The notes beneath the pieces were generated by a model. The model made no database searches. It had not been told where the DNA came from and saw only the letters and a list, made by a program, of their open reading frames with translations. A DNA stretch of 55,042 nucleotides, from assembly GCF_900143245.1 (NCBI RefSeq), contig NZ_FRDK01000014.1, positions 1-55,042 of the forward strand, in the 5' to 3' direction. The position numbers and the translations under genes were made by a program. Origin of the DNA: Flavobacterium fryxellicola (lineage in GTDB: Bacteria; Bacteroidota; Bacteroidia; Flavobacteriales; Flavobacteriaceae). Positions 1 through 9,580 of the stretch are shown piece after piece; positions within the stretch are counted from its first letter, which is position 1, and the number at the start of each line of letters is the position of its first letter.

Positions 1-380
1 AAGTTTTAAGAGATCTATGTAATTTTCCAAAGCTTGTTATTTTGGCAGCTAAGTTAAGAAATCTTCAATTCCTCCCCAACTTTTAGGATTGATCCGTTTT
101 TAGATGATTTCTTATATCGGTTAATGTCAATTGTATCGCAAAAGTGGAATAAATTATGTAGCGAGCAATAATCCAAATCCAACAACTCCTGTTATTCAAA
201 ACTACTTTCCTTTAATAAATGGACGTAATTTTTAATCGTGTTGTGATGAACACCTAGTTCTTAGGAGATTTCCCGATTGCTGAATTTCATCAACCTTAAC
301 ATAATGATTTCTCTTAATTCCATAATTTCTAATAAACTTTGGACTTGATGTTCAGTGGTTTTGAATTATTAAAATAGACA
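1..380 (-). pseudogene. Decayed 5' end of an IS21-type transposase gene (istA-like)
   Basis: Read on the minus strand from an ATG at 321-323, the frame begins MELREIIMLRL and continues with a helix-turn-helix segment (FSNREIS, then ELGVHHNTIKNYV) typical of the N-terminus of IS21-family IstA. The frame is broken by an in-frame stop between REIS and ELGV and by another after about 45 codons. The remnant runs off the left edge. Upstream of the start, the minus-strand sequence beginning TGTCTA at 380 could be the terminal repeat of the element, since IS21 ends start with TG. No istB helper gene is visible. The family call is by motif and fairly safe for the HTH; the element boundary is a guess. 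Confidence 0.6.
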
Positions 381-473
381 TCTTGTTTGTATAAATTAGT
401 TCTAAGCATTTCTAGGTTACATCCTTTTTTTTATAAATAGCCAATATGGCAATTTTACCATAAAACTAAATAA

Positions 474-513
474 AAATCGCATAACATTATCTGAAATGCA
501 AACGCGATTTTTT
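474..513. other. Long-loop inverted repeat
   Basis: The arms AAAATCGC and GCGATTTT flank about 23 bases and are followed by further T. It could be a weak terminator or a leftover element end. It lies in the gene-free stretch 381-777, where I recognise nothing else apart from the hairpin at 625-660. Confidence 0.25.
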
Positions 514-624
514 GATCTTGTAATGGTATATCTTGAATTGGAATGCAAAGTAGATTTTCGGTGTTTTTTGTTGAATAGCAACAACTTGTTTATGCAGTTA
601 TTATAGTTCTTTTTTAAATTTAAT

Positions 625-660
625 AGCTTCTCTACGGTATTCCGTAAAGAAGCTTTTTCT
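625..660 (+). terminator. Rho-independent terminator
   Basis: Arms of 13 bases (AGCTTCTCTACGG and CCGTAAAGAAGCT, one mismatch) close a four-base loop and are followed by a T tract. No plus-strand gene is visible upstream in the window, so the transcript it ends is unknown. It may be left over from the lost element. Confidence 0.6.
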
Positions 661-777
661 ATTAGTTATATGTTTGACTAATCATTTAAAGAAATAAAAA
701 ATCAGACACGTCCTATTTTACAATTTGACTTCAACTTTGTCAGTTTTTTAATAGTAGCCATACTAAATTTAAAATCT

Positions 778-1215
778 ATGTTAGAGCAAAATCGACCGTA
801 TAGCAGAGTAGAAATTGACCGAGTTTTTGACCGAGTAAAAGCAGCCATGCACGTAACGGCTGCAGTAAGTGGAAAATCTAAGGGATTGAGCCAGGCACAT
901 TATTATGATGCTTACACAGGAAAGGAACTATTAGGCGGTGATGCTTACGACTACGAGCACATTCGATCATCAGAAGAAATTCACACGAGGTATAAATCTA
1001 TCTTAACAGATGAACAAATCGCTTTAGTCGTCAACTGTGTGGAAAATGTCGCCGTTACACTTACCGCTATTATTAAATCTAAAGGAAAGAAAAAAACCGA
1101 AGATTGGTTGCGTAACAATGACAATATTGTTACCCACGGCATAGACTTGAAATTAGCTTTAACAAATTTAAAAAAAGCGGATGATGGCATTGAACGGATT
1201 GTAAAATGGTTTTAA
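778..1215 (+). CDS. Small HNH-nuclease-like protein, probably catalytically impaired
   Basis: A 145-residue protein. Residues 46-62 read YTGKEL then YDYEHI, the layout of HNH nucleases in which a tyrosine-threonine-glycine-lysine turn precedes the catalytic (D/E)H strand; H61 would be the general base. The second half (N86, N90, then KSKGKK at 100-105) matches the rest of the beta-beta-alpha-metal fold. The asparagine normally found three residues before the KG pair is isoleucine (I99). There is no signal peptide or membrane segment. The gene stands alone between an IS remnant and the amidase, with no partner methylase or restriction gene. It could be a solitary intact protein or the C-terminal part of a larger nuclease. 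The HNH assignment is by motif and only moderate. Confidence 0.45.
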   Translation: MLEQNRPYSRVEIDRVFDRVKAAMHVTAAVSGKSKGLSQAHYYDAYTGKELLGGDAYDYEHIRSSEEIHTRYKSILTDEQIALVVNCVENVAVTLTAIIKSKGKKKTEDWLRNNDNIVTHGIDLKLALTNLKKADDGIERIVKWF

Positions 1216-1421
1216 ATGTTTCCTTTTAAGATGATTTATTAGTAAGATTTATGCAAATGTGTGTTTCAACTTACCTGTTACCATAAATTATATTTCTAGA
1301 TAAATCCTCTTTGTTCATTATTTGTAGCGACTTAATAATAATTTAGTAACATAGTAGATAAATTCATTTATATAAAGTACTTTAGTGGGAAGCTATTTTA
1401 CCAAAACAAACCACTTTATTT

Positions 1422-3044
1422 ATGAAAAGAAGATCTTTTTTAACCACTGCAACTTTAGCGTCTGCAGGTCTTACCTCACTTTTAATTACAGGTTGTACAT
1501 CAAGTACCAAAAAAGACCAAGATTTGGTACCCGCTAACGTTATTGATACTAACTTTGAACTGGAAGAAGAAACTATTGCTAGTCTGGGAGAGAAATTAGC
1601 TTCTGGAAAATACACTTCGGAGCAATTAGTACAATTGTATTTAAAACGTATTGAAGCTGTTGATAAAAATGGTGCTCAATTGAATTCAGTTATCGAAATT
1701 AATCCTGATGCCATTGCCATTGCTGTTGCAATGGATAAGGAGAGCAAAGCAGGCAAAAGCAGAGGTCCTTTACATGGCATTCCAGTTTTAATAAAAGACA
1801 ATATAGACACCGCTGATAAAATGCAAACTACAGCAGGATCTCTTGCAATGGTTGGTAATATTGCGTCAAAAGATGCTTTTGTAGTTAGAAAACTCAGAGA
1901 GGCAGGAGCTGTTATTATCGGCAAAACAAATTTGAGTGAATGGGCTAATTTTCGTTCTACGCAATCCAGTTCAGGATGGAGTAGTAGGGGTGGTCAAACT
2001 AAAAATCCTTTTATTTTAGATCATAACCCCTGTGGTTCTAGTGCGGGCTCAGGTGCTGCAGTGTCAGCTAATCTTTGCGTGGTAGCGATAGGAACAGAAA
2101 CGGATGGCTCTATTGTTTGTCCCGCTTCGGTTAATGGAATTGTTGGTATTAAGCCAACTGTTGGTTTAGTAAGTCGATCGGGAATTATCCCAATTTCAAA
2201 AACACAAGATACCGCAGGTCCAATGGCAAGGACAGTATCTGATGCAGCTATTTTGCTTGGAGCCATTGTGGCTATTGACCAAGATGATGCTATAACTCTT
2301 GAAAGCAAAGGAAAAAATCATAAGGATTATACACTATTTTTAGATGTAAATGCTTTAAAAGGGAAACGTATTGGTGTAGAGAAAAAACCACAAGGTAATA
2401 ATAAATATATAAATGCACTTTTAGATAATGCTATCAGCGTGCTAAAACAGCAAGGTGCAGTCATTGTTGAAATTGATTATATAGAAAAAATTAATGCTTT
2501 TGGAGAAGCTGAATTTGAAGTTTTACAATATGAATTTAAAGATGGATTGAATAGTTATTTGGCTATAGCCAATGCAAAAGTTAAAAATTTAAAAGAGGTT
2601 ATTGATTTTAATATTAAGAATGAAGATAAAGCAATGCCTTACTTTAAACAAGAGACATTGGAGAGTTCAAATGCCAAAAAAGGGTTGGCAGATACAAAAT
2701 ACTTAGAGGCACTTAATCTAAGTTTTGAGGGAAGTAAACGTATTTTGGGCGCTGTTTTTGAAGAAAATAAGTTGGATGCTATAACCGGAATTACGATGGG
2801 GCCAGCTTGCAGTATTGATGTGATTTACGGGGATCGTTGGGGTGGATATTCCTTAACCTCTCCAGCAGCAATAAGTGGCTTCCCACATATTACAGTACCT
2901 TGTGGACAAGTTTATGAGTTACCTGTTGGATTGTCTTTTTTTGGAACTCCTTATAAGGAAGGCGAATTAATAGGTTTGGGTTATGCTTACGAACAAGCGT
3001 CAAAAAAACGTGTTAAACCAGAGCTTAAAGCTTCTTTTCTGTAA
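1422..3044 (+). CDS. Exported amidase of the amidase-signature family
   Basis: A 540-residue hydrolase that should cleave a carboxamide or peptide amide bond outside the cytoplasm. The Ser-cisSer-Lys triad is readable: K125 (VLIKDNID), cis-serine S207 in CGSSAGSG and nucleophile S230 in TETDGS. The N-terminus carries KRRSFL, a twin-arginine-like pair, then a hydrophobic stretch and a lipobox ending at C25 (LLITGC). It may therefore be a lipoprotein, possibly exported folded by Tat. Length fits peptide amidases better than GatA, and no gatB or gatC is nearby, so a role in Gln-tRNA formation is unlikely. It is monocistronic, with a strong terminator directly downstream. The true substrate cannot be read from the sequence. 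Confidence 0.85.
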   Translation: MKRRSFLTTATLASAGLTSLLITGCTSSTKKDQDLVPANVIDTNFELEEETIASLGEKLASGKYTSEQLVQLYLKRIEAVDKNGAQLNSVIEINPDAIAIAVAMDKESKAGKSRGPLHGIPVLIKDNIDTADKMQTTAGSLAMVGNIASKDAFVVRKLREAGAVIIGKTNLSEWANFRSTQSSSGWSSRGGQTKNPFILDHNPCGSSAGSGAAVSANLCVVAIGTETDGSIVCPASVNGIVGIKPTVGLVSRSGIIPISKTQDTAGPMARTVSDAAILLGAIVAIDQDDAITLESKGKNHKDYTLFLDVNALKGKRIGVEKKPQGNNKYINALLDNAISVLKQQGAVIVEIDYIEKINAFGEAEFEVLQYEFKDGLNSYLAIANAKVKNLKEVIDFNIKNEDKAMPYFKQETLESSNAKKGLADTKYLEALNLSFEGSKRILGAVFEENKLDAITGITMGPACSIDVIYGDRWGGYSLTSPAAISGFPHITVPCGQVYELPVGLSFFGTPYKEGELIGLGYAYEQASKKRVKPELKASFL

Positions 3045-3070
3045 TTAATTCTTATTTAAAAAGAGGTAAA

Positions 3071-3104
3071 AGAGCAAAAAGTGATTCACTTTTTGCTCTT
3101 TTTA
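3071..3104 (+). terminator. Terminator of the amidase gene
   Basis: A near-perfect hairpin with 14-base arms (AGAGCAAAAAGTGA pairing with TCACTTTTTGCTCT) is followed by T residues, 26 bases after the amidase stop codon. Confidence 0.8.
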
Positions 3105-3125
3105 TGATATTGACCAATTTTTGTA

Positions 3126-3251
3126 CTAATCAAGTTTCATCTGTAGGCAATAATATGCCAAATACTTTGGGCTATAAAGAAATAACCAGTCCAATTTTAC
3201 CTTAAATTTTTTATCGGCAAATGCATCAAATGGTTTACAGCTTTGCCTCTG
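3126..3251 (-). pseudogene. Possible C-terminal gene remnant
   Basis: The minus strand holds a 41-codon open frame ending at 3126 with protein-like composition (KPFDAFADKKFK, then WLFLYSPKYLAYY). It has no start codon and is closed upstream by a stop. I do not recognise the family. It may be the tail of a decayed gene in the gap between the amidase and msrB, or chance. Confidence 0.2.
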
Positions 3252-3328
3252 TTATTAAATTTGACCTTTAAACCAAGTTAAGAGTTAATTGTTGAACATT
3301 ATGAAAATTGATAAATTAATCCTTTGTA

Positions 3329-3718
3329 CTATTCTTTAAAGTCGACTGATAAAGAATTAACGCAATAGCGTTGACCAGTTTTCGTAGGGCCATCATCAAA
3401 CACATGTCCGAGATGACTTCCGCAATTAGCGCATAGGATTTCAGTGCGTTTCATTCCGTGTGTCACATCCGAAATGTACTGTACTTTTCCAGGTATGGAT
3501 TCATCAAATGAAGGCCAACCACAATGTGCATCAAATTTAGAATTACTTTCAAATAATGGCTCGCCGCAGGCGCCACAACAGTAGGTGCCTTTTTCATAAT
3601 TCAAATTGTATGCCCCGGTGTGCGGATATTCAGTTCCTTTTTGACGCAGGATTCTATATCGTTCTTCACCTAATTGTTCTTTCCATTCCTGTTCGGTTTT
3701 TTCTATAGGATATTTCAT
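3329..3718 (-). CDS. msrB: Peptide-methionine (R)-S-oxide reductase MsrB
   Basis: A 129-residue single-domain MsrB that reduces the R epimer of methionine sulfoxide in oxidised proteins, normally with thioredoxin. All hallmarks are present: zinc ligands C48/C51 (CGAC) and C96/C99 (CANC), the HCGWPSF segment at 65-71, GSHLGHVFDDGP at 100-111, and the catalytic cysteine C119 in RYCVNS. There is no signal peptide, so it acts in the cytoplasm, and no MsrA domain is fused or adjacent. It lies 88 bases downstream of a same-strand alpha/beta hydrolase and could be cotranscribed with it. Confidence 0.95.
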   Translation of the reverse strand: MKYPIEKTEQEWKEQLGEERYRILRQKGTEYPHTGAYNLNYEKGTYCCGACGEPLFESNSKFDAHCGWPSFDESIPGKVQYISDVTHGMKRTEILCANCGSHLGHVFDDGPTKTGQRYCVNSLSVDFKE

Positions 3719-3806
3719 GATGTACTACTTTTTTAAAAAATTATTATTTTGTATTTTACTGTTTAGCTGTTTACATTAAAACAGCATTTAGCTCATTGCA
3801 ATTTAG

Positions 3807-4673
3807 TTATTTGTTTTTGATGAATTGAACTATTCTTTCTATTACTTTAGGATTACCAAGAATTTTTCGGTGTCCTAATCCGTCTGTTAATAGCAACTCT
3901 CCATTTCTAAGATGTTCATAAATATGTTTTCCTGCTTTTACAGGAACTTCTGGATCATCATTGTCATGGATTACCAGTACGGGAATACTGGTTTCTTTTG
4001 CTGCTAGAAAAGCAGAATAATCATTCATTTTTTCTCTATATTTTTTTTCGAAATGCAATCGTAAATGGGTGCTTACTTTTGCTTTCAATTGTAGTTTAGC
4101 TATAAAATCATCTATAATATCTTCTACAATATCACCGCTGCCAATTACTACGGCATATTGTACTGATAATCCTTGTTTTATGGCATTCAAAACAGACATT
4201 CCTCCCAAAGAATGACCAATGGCCACATCAAAGGGACCAAATTGCTTTTCAATTTCTAAAATTGTAGCAATAAAATCGACCATAATAGTAGTTTTTCCAG
4301 GAGATTTTCCATGTGCTGGAGCATCAAAACTTATAGTGGAATAACCATTATTTAGAAGTTCATCGGCTATTTTGAACAACTGTGTTCCGCGTCCGGACCA
4401 GCCGTGGACTAGCAAAATCTTCTTTTCACTTTTGCCATATTTGTATACAACTACTTCTTTGTTAATTGCAGGAATGGAAATCAGTTTTTGGATGCTCGTG
4501 CAATCCATTTCCAATTCTCTTTTTGGAATTTTGTGTTTTATAGGAGTAGTAAACAATTTAGCGGCAAATAAAGTAATCAGTTTTGGCGAGATAAAAGAGA
4601 TTAATTTACTGGTTAATAAAATACTCTTAGGAATTTTCAAAGATTGTGTATGAATAGAACTTTTTTTTGTCAT
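3807..4673 (-). CDS. Alpha/beta hydrolase
   Basis: A 288-residue serine hydrolase of unknown substrate. The core fold starts near residue 84 with the oxyanion strand LLVHGWSG. The nucleophile elbow is GHSLGG with S155. The acidic residue is probably D239 or D240 in HDNDDPEVP, and the histidine is H268 in GLGHRK. The first 50 residues are basic and hydrophobic (SLKIPKSILLTSKLISFISPK is split by lysines) and look like a peripheral membrane-binding stretch rather than a cleavable signal. It is divergent from the glycogen genes to the right and followed on its own strand by msrB. Its function may be esterase- or lipase-like; nothing in the context narrows this. Confidence 0.8.
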   Translation of the reverse strand: MTKKSSIHTQSLKIPKSILLTSKLISFISPKLITLFAAKLFTTPIKHKIPKRELEMDCTSIQKLISIPAINKEVVVYKYGKSEKKILLVHGWSGRGTQLFKIADELLNNGYSTISFDAPAHGKSPGKTTIMVDFIATILEIEKQFGPFDVAIGHSLGGMSVLNAIKQGLSVQYAVVIGSGDIVEDIIDDFIAKLQLKAKVSTHLRLHFEKKYREKMNDYSAFLAAKETSIPVLVIHDNDDPEVPVKAGKHIYEHLRNGELLLTDGLGHRKILGNPKVIERIVQFIKNK

Positions 4674-4866
4674 TATGATAAATTTTCAAGCGGGTTACTA
4701 TTTTATAATTTTTTCACTAAATTTAGAAAAACATAAATGTAGTATTTTTTAAAAGGTTTTAGTTGGTATTAACATAAAAACAGATTTAGTACTTCTAGGA
4801 AATACTAAAAAATAAAGTCATTGAAGCTTCTTTCTTTCTAACAATAAATAAAGCAAAATTTCATAC

Positions 4867-6288
4867 ATGGAAATATTTCATATTAGTGCAGAGTGTTACC
4901 CTGTTGCAAAAGTTGGCGGTTTAGCTGATGTAGTTGGCGCATTACCAAAATATCAAAATAATGCAGGCAATGCAGTACGAGTAGTGATGCCTTGTTATGA
5001 TACCAAATTCAAAAAAGAAAATCATTTTGAATGTGTTCATTGGGGACATGTAACGTTGGGTAATTTTAATTTTCCGTTTAATATCCTCAAAGAAAAAACA
5101 AATAAATTAGGATTTGAATTGTATCTGGTTGAAATTCCAGAATTATTTAACAGGAAAGAGGTTTACGGTTATCAAGACGATATCGAACGTTTCTTGTCTT
5201 TTCAAATTGCCACTTTAGACTGGATTATAGGAAGAGAAGATGTTCCGGATGTCATTAATTGTCATGATCATCATACCGGTTTGATTCCTTTTATGATGTT
5301 GTATTGTAATAAGTACGAAAAAATACACAATATACCATCAATGATTACGATTCATAATGGCTTGTATCAAGGACAGTTTGGTTTTGATAAATTAAAATAT
5401 TTGCCTGAATTTGATTTGGCGCATGTGAATGTTTTAGAATGGGATAATTGTATTAATTCATTAGCTGTAGCTATAAAGTGTGCTTGGGCTGTGACTACGG
5501 TTTCGCCTAATTATCTGAATGAAATCAATTATTCAGCTAACGGTTTAGAATCCTTACTCAATTTAGTTCGTTACAAATCCAAAGGAATTTTAAATGGAAT
5601 CGATATTGAGGTGTGGGATCCCGACACTGATCGTATGCTTGAAAAAAACTATTCTATTAAAAATTTTGAAAAAGGGAAACAAGAAAATAAAGAAAAATTG
5701 TGCAGCCTTTTTAATTTAGATCCCACAAAGCCTCTTTTTAGTTTTATTGGAAGATTGTTAGAAGAAAAAGGAGGAGATTTATTACCACATGCTGCAGCGT
5801 TAGCATTATCTGAGAATTTTCAACAAATTAATATCTTGATTTTAGGGTCTGGAAACACAACGATTGAAAACCAACTGAATAGTTTATTACCAGATTATAA
5901 AGGATTTTACAATACATTCATTGGATACAATGAAGAATTAGCACACTTGATTTATGCCGGTTCTGATTTTTTATTAATGCCTTCCCGAGTAGAACCTTGT
6001 GGTTTGAACCAAATGTATTCACTTAGGTATGGCACTATTCCTATTGTTAGAAGAACAGGAGGTTTAAAAGATACGATAGTAGATTTTGGTGATGATGGAA
6101 ATGGTATTTGCCATGATCAGGCAAGTGTGGGAGATATATGTTATTCGATTCAAAGGGCAATATATTTATATGATGATAAACATCACTTGAATAAAATCAG
6201 AAAAATAGGAATGAACACGGACCATTCTTGGGAACGTGTTTGTCAAGAATATATAGAAATGTACAAACTAATAATTAACAAGAAATGA
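4867..6288 (+). CDS. glgA: Glycogen synthase (ADP-glucose, GT5)
   Basis: A 473-residue bacterial-type glycogen synthase that transfers glucose from ADP-glucose to the non-reducing end of an alpha-1,4-glucan. The N-terminal ADP-glucose loop KVGGL is at residues 15-19. The C-terminal GT-B half carries the retaining-enzyme segment PSRVEPCGLNQ with E376, followed by the glycine-rich RRTGGLKDT. Length matches the family. It is the first gene of the glycogen operon, and its TGA overlaps the ATG of glgC by four bases, so the two are translationally coupled. A near-consensus -7 box (TATTTTTT at about 4743) lies in the divergent gap upstream. Confidence 0.93.
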   Translation: MEIFHISAECYPVAKVGGLADVVGALPKYQNNAGNAVRVVMPCYDTKFKKENHFECVHWGHVTLGNFNFPFNILKEKTNKLGFELYLVEIPELFNRKEVYGYQDDIERFLSFQIATLDWIIGREDVPDVINCHDHHTGLIPFMMLYCNKYEKIHNIPSMITIHNGLYQGQFGFDKLKYLPEFDLAHVNVLEWDNCINSLAVAIKCAWAVTTVSPNYLNEINYSANGLESLLNLVRYKSKGILNGIDIEVWDPDTDRMLEKNYSIKNFEKGKQENKEKLCSLFNLDPTKPLFSFIGRLLEEKGGDLLPHAAALALSENFQQINILILGSGNTTIENQLNSLLPDYKGFYNTFIGYNEELAHLIYAGSDFLLMPSRVEPCGLNQMYSLRYGTIPIVRRTGGLKDTIVDFGDDGNGICHDQASVGDICYSIQRAIYLYDDKHHLNKIRKIGMNTDHSWERVCQEYIEMYKLIINKK

Positions 6289-7565
6289 AAGCTAAGAAGA
6301 AAAATGTAATTGCAATTATTTTAGGTGGAGGACAAGGTTCCAGGTTATATCCGTTGACTGAATCAAGGTCTAAACCGGCTGTGCCAATAGGAGGAAAATA
6401 TAGACTGGTTGATATTCCGATATCAAATTGTATGAATTCAGATATCTACCGAATGTTTGTCTTAACACAATTTAATTCTGCCTCACTAAATGCTCACATA
6501 AAAAACACCTATAACTTTAGTATTTTTAGCCACGCCTTTGTTGATATTCTTGCGGCAGAACAAACTCCTGACAATCCAACTTGGTTTCAAGGTACAGCTG
6601 ATGCTGTGAGACAATGTATGCCCCATTTTTTGAACCATGATTTTGATTATGCTTTGATTCTTTCTGGGGATCAGTTGTATCAAATGGATTTTAATGACAT
6701 GGTAGAAGAGCACATCAAACGGGAAGCAGATATTACCATTGCGACTTTGCCCGTTAATGCTAAAGATGCCCCTGAATTTGGAATACTAAAAACAAACTCC
6801 GAAAGTTGTATTGAATCCTTTATCGAAAAACCAGCTAAAGAATTGTTACCCGATTGGGAGTCTGATGTAAGTGAACAAATGAAGAGTGAAGGAAAACATT
6901 ATTTAGCTTCCATGGGTATCTACATCTTCAACAAAAAATTGTTAGTGGATATTATGTCCAATAAAGACACCAAAGATTTTGGTAAAGAAATTATTCCTCA
7001 GGCTGTTGGACATAAAAAAATATTAAGTTATCAATACGAAGGATATTGGACTGATATTGGTAACATTGATTCCTTTTTTGAAGCGAATATTGGACTTACA
7101 GAAGACTTACCAAAATTTAATTTATTTGATAACGAAAATAAAATTTTTACTAGGCCAAGATTATTACCTCCTTCAAAATTTCAAAAAACTATTGTCGATA
7201 AATCATTAATTTCCGAAGGTTGTATTCTGAATGCCAAAGAAATAAATCATTCTGTAATAGGAATTCGCGCGAGAGTAGGAGATGGAACCATTATTCAAAA
7301 TTGTTACATCATGGGTAATGACTTCTATCAGAACATAGATGATATGAATGAAGATCTTAAAAATGGACGGCAACTAGTAGGTATTGGAGAAAGATGTTTT
7401 ATAAATAATGCGCTCGTAGATAAAAATTGCAGAATTGGCAATGATGTTTATATTAGTGGAGGTAGTCATTTAGAAGATTTCTCGAATGAATTGTATGCCA
7501 TAAAAGATGGAATTGTTGTTATCAAAAAAGGAGCAATAATACCAGATAATTATACTATAAAGTAA
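6285..7565 (+). CDS. glgC: Glucose-1-phosphate adenylyltransferase
   Basis: A 426-residue ADP-glucose pyrophosphorylase that makes the donor for GlgA from glucose-1-phosphate and ATP. The nucleotidyltransferase domain starts with GGGQGSRLYPLT near residue 14 and continues with SKPAVPIGGKYRLVD. The C-terminal third has the repeated isoleucine/glycine pattern of a left-handed beta helix. The start overlaps the end of glgA (ATGA), so this start is well determined. This enzyme is usually the allosteric control point of glycogen synthesis. glgB follows after 64 bases without an obvious terminator. Confidence 0.93.
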   Translation: MKAKKKNVIAIILGGGQGSRLYPLTESRSKPAVPIGGKYRLVDIPISNCMNSDIYRMFVLTQFNSASLNAHIKNTYNFSIFSHAFVDILAAEQTPDNPTWFQGTADAVRQCMPHFLNHDFDYALILSGDQLYQMDFNDMVEEHIKREADITIATLPVNAKDAPEFGILKTNSESCIESFIEKPAKELLPDWESDVSEQMKSEGKHYLASMGIYIFNKKLLVDIMSNKDTKDFGKEIIPQAVGHKKILSYQYEGYWTDIGNIDSFFEANIGLTEDLPKFNLFDNENKIFTRPRLLPPSKFQKTIVDKSLISEGCILNAKEINHSVIGIRARVGDGTIIQNCYIMGNDFYQNIDDMNEDLKNGRQLVGIGERCFINNALVDKNCRIGNDVYISGGSHLEDFSNELYAIKDGIVVIKKGAIIPDNYTIK

Positions 7566-7629
7566 ATTAAAACTTTTTTTCTTAAATTAATATTCTGCTT
7601 TATTTAAAGTAGAAGCATAAAATTGCTAT

Positions 7630-9537
7630 ATGAGTAAAGTTATCTCGCATTCCCTTTTTACCGATTTTGACATTGATTTGTTTAAAGCAGGAAAACATTT
7701 CCGTCTTTACGAAAAATTAGGAGCACATCTTGTAACGGTTGATAACGTCGAGGGAGTATACTTTGCGGTTTGGGCTCCTACGGCGCATTCCGTTTCTGTT
7801 GTCGGGGATTTCAATTTTTGGACAAAAGGAGAACATCTGTTGCAAGTTCGTTGGGATTCTTCTGGAATTTGGGAAGGATTTATTCCAACTATATCAAAAG
7901 GTACAACCTATAAATATAGTATACAATCTAATAATGGTGGAGCGATTACAGAGAAGGCAGATCCGTTTGCTTTTTATTGTGAAAAGCCACCTCATACGGC
8001 ATCAGTAGTTTGGGATTTAGAGTACCAATGGAAGGATACGGCTTGGATGGAAACGCGTCAAAACCATAATGGTCTAGACAAACCTTATTCCGTTTATGAA
8101 GTTCATTTAGGTTCTTGGAAACGTCATGCTGAGGATAATCGATTTTTGACGTATTTAGAATTTGCCGAAGATTTGGTAAATTATATAAAAGAAACGGGCT
8201 TTACTCACGTGGAGTTTATGCCCATAATGGAATATCCTTATGATCCGTCTTGGGGATATCAATTAGTGGGTTATTTTGCGCCAACTTCTCGTTTTGGAAA
8301 CCCACAAGAATTTATGCTCTTGGTTGATAAATTGCATGAAGCAGGAATTGGAGTGATACTGGATTGGGTTCCTTCTCATTTTCCAGATGACGCACATGGT
8401 CTAGGATTTTTTGATGGGTCCAATCTTTTTGAACATCCAGATCGTAGAAAAGGCTATCATCCAGACTGGAAAAGCTTAGTTTTTAATTATGGACGAAATG
8501 AAGTTCGTTCATTCTTAATTAGCAATGCATTGTTTTGGTTGCACCATTACCATGCGGATGGACTGCGTGTCGATGCCGTTGCTTCAATGCTGTACTTAGA
8601 CTATTCGAGAGAAGAAGGCGAGTGGGAACCTAATATTTACGGCGGCAGAGAAAATCTGGATACCATAAGTTTCTTGAAAGAATTTAATGAAGCTGTTTAT
8701 TCTAATTTTGAAGGCGTTCAAACTATTGCCGAAGAAAGTACTTCTTTTCCTATGGTTTCCAGACCAACATCTGTTGGCGGATTAGGATTTGGTATGAAAT
8801 GGATGATGGGTTGGATGCACGATACTTTAGAATATTTTCAAAAAGACACAGTTTACAGAAAATACCATCAAAATGACTTGACTTTCTCGATGACCTACAC
8901 ATTTTCTGAAAATTTCATGTTGCCACTTTCACATGACGAGGTAGTATATGGTAAAAAATCAATTGCAGGAAGAATGCCAGGAGACGAATGGCAAAAATTT
9001 GCAAATCTAAGATTATTATACGGTTATATGTTTATGCATCCTGGAACAAAATTATTATTTATGGGTTGCGAATTTGGGCAAAGCAGCGAATGGAATTTTG
9101 AAGGAAGTCTGGATTGGCACTTATTGCAATATCCGTATCATGAGGGAGTGAAAAAATTGATTACGGACTTGAATAAACTGTACAAAACGCAGCCTGCATT
9201 ACACGAAAAGCAGTTCAGTCCTGAAGGTTTTGAATGGATCAATTATTCAGATCATCAAAATGCTGTAATGTCTTTCATCCGAAAAGGGAATGAACCAAAA
9301 GATGCTGTCATTGTAGTGTGCAATTTTACTCAAGTTGTGCGTCCTAATTACCGAATTGGTTTACCCAAGAAAGGAAAACTAATAGAAATTTTTAACAGCG
9401 ATGCAGAAAATTATGGAGGTAGTGGAGTTTCTAATTCTAAAAAAATAATAATTGAAGCTATGCCTTATGACGGAAGAGATTATTCAGCTGAGCTGCTTTT
9501 ACCTCCTTTGAGTGTTTCTGTATTTAAAATTTCATAA
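7630..9537 (+). CDS. glgB: 1,4-alpha-glucan branching enzyme
   Basis: A 635-residue GH13 branching enzyme that introduces alpha-1,6 branches into glycogen. An N-terminal CBM48-like beta domain (about residues 25-120, YFAVWAPTAHSVSVVGDFN split across 45-63) precedes the TIM barrel. The catalytic residues can be placed: nucleophile D315 (LRVDAV), acid/base E368 (TIAEEST) and D436 (LSHDEVVYGKKS). A C-terminal all-beta domain ends the protein. It is shorter than the E. coli enzyme, as expected for forms lacking the extra N1 domain. It forms the third step of the glg cluster and is followed by a wrecked gene. Confidence 0.93.
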   Translation: MSKVISHSLFTDFDIDLFKAGKHFRLYEKLGAHLVTVDNVEGVYFAVWAPTAHSVSVVGDFNFWTKGEHLLQVRWDSSGIWEGFIPTISKGTTYKYSIQSNNGGAITEKADPFAFYCEKPPHTASVVWDLEYQWKDTAWMETRQNHNGLDKPYSVYEVHLGSWKRHAEDNRFLTYLEFAEDLVNYIKETGFTHVEFMPIMEYPYDPSWGYQLVGYFAPTSRFGNPQEFMLLVDKLHEAGIGVILDWVPSHFPDDAHGLGFFDGSNLFEHPDRRKGYHPDWKSLVFNYGRNEVRSFLISNALFWLHHYHADGLRVDAVASMLYLDYSREEGEWEPNIYGGRENLDTISFLKEFNEAVYSNFEGVQTIAEESTSFPMVSRPTSVGGLGFGMKWMMGWMHDTLEYFQKDTVYRKYHQNDLTFSMTYTFSENFMLPLSHDEVVYGKKSIAGRMPGDEWQKFANLRLLYGYMFMHPGTKLLFMGCEFGQSSEWNFEGSLDWHLLQYPYHEGVKKLITDLNKLYKTQPALHEKQFSPEGFEWINYSDHQNAVMSFIRKGNEPKDAVIVVCNFTQVVRPNYRIGLPKKGKLIEIFNSDAENYGGSGVSNSKKIIIEAMPYDGRDYSAELLLPPLSVSVFKIS

Positions 9538-9580
9538 AACGAAGAGGTTTACAGATAAATCGAAGCTTATTTTTCTAACA

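Noticed and set aside
778..1215. Possible Cas9 or CRISPR remnant because of the HNH layout
   Set aside because: No RuvC or arginine-rich segment, no repeat array, no cas1/cas2 and no tracrRNA-like sequence nearby; the similarity does not go beyond the general HNH fold.
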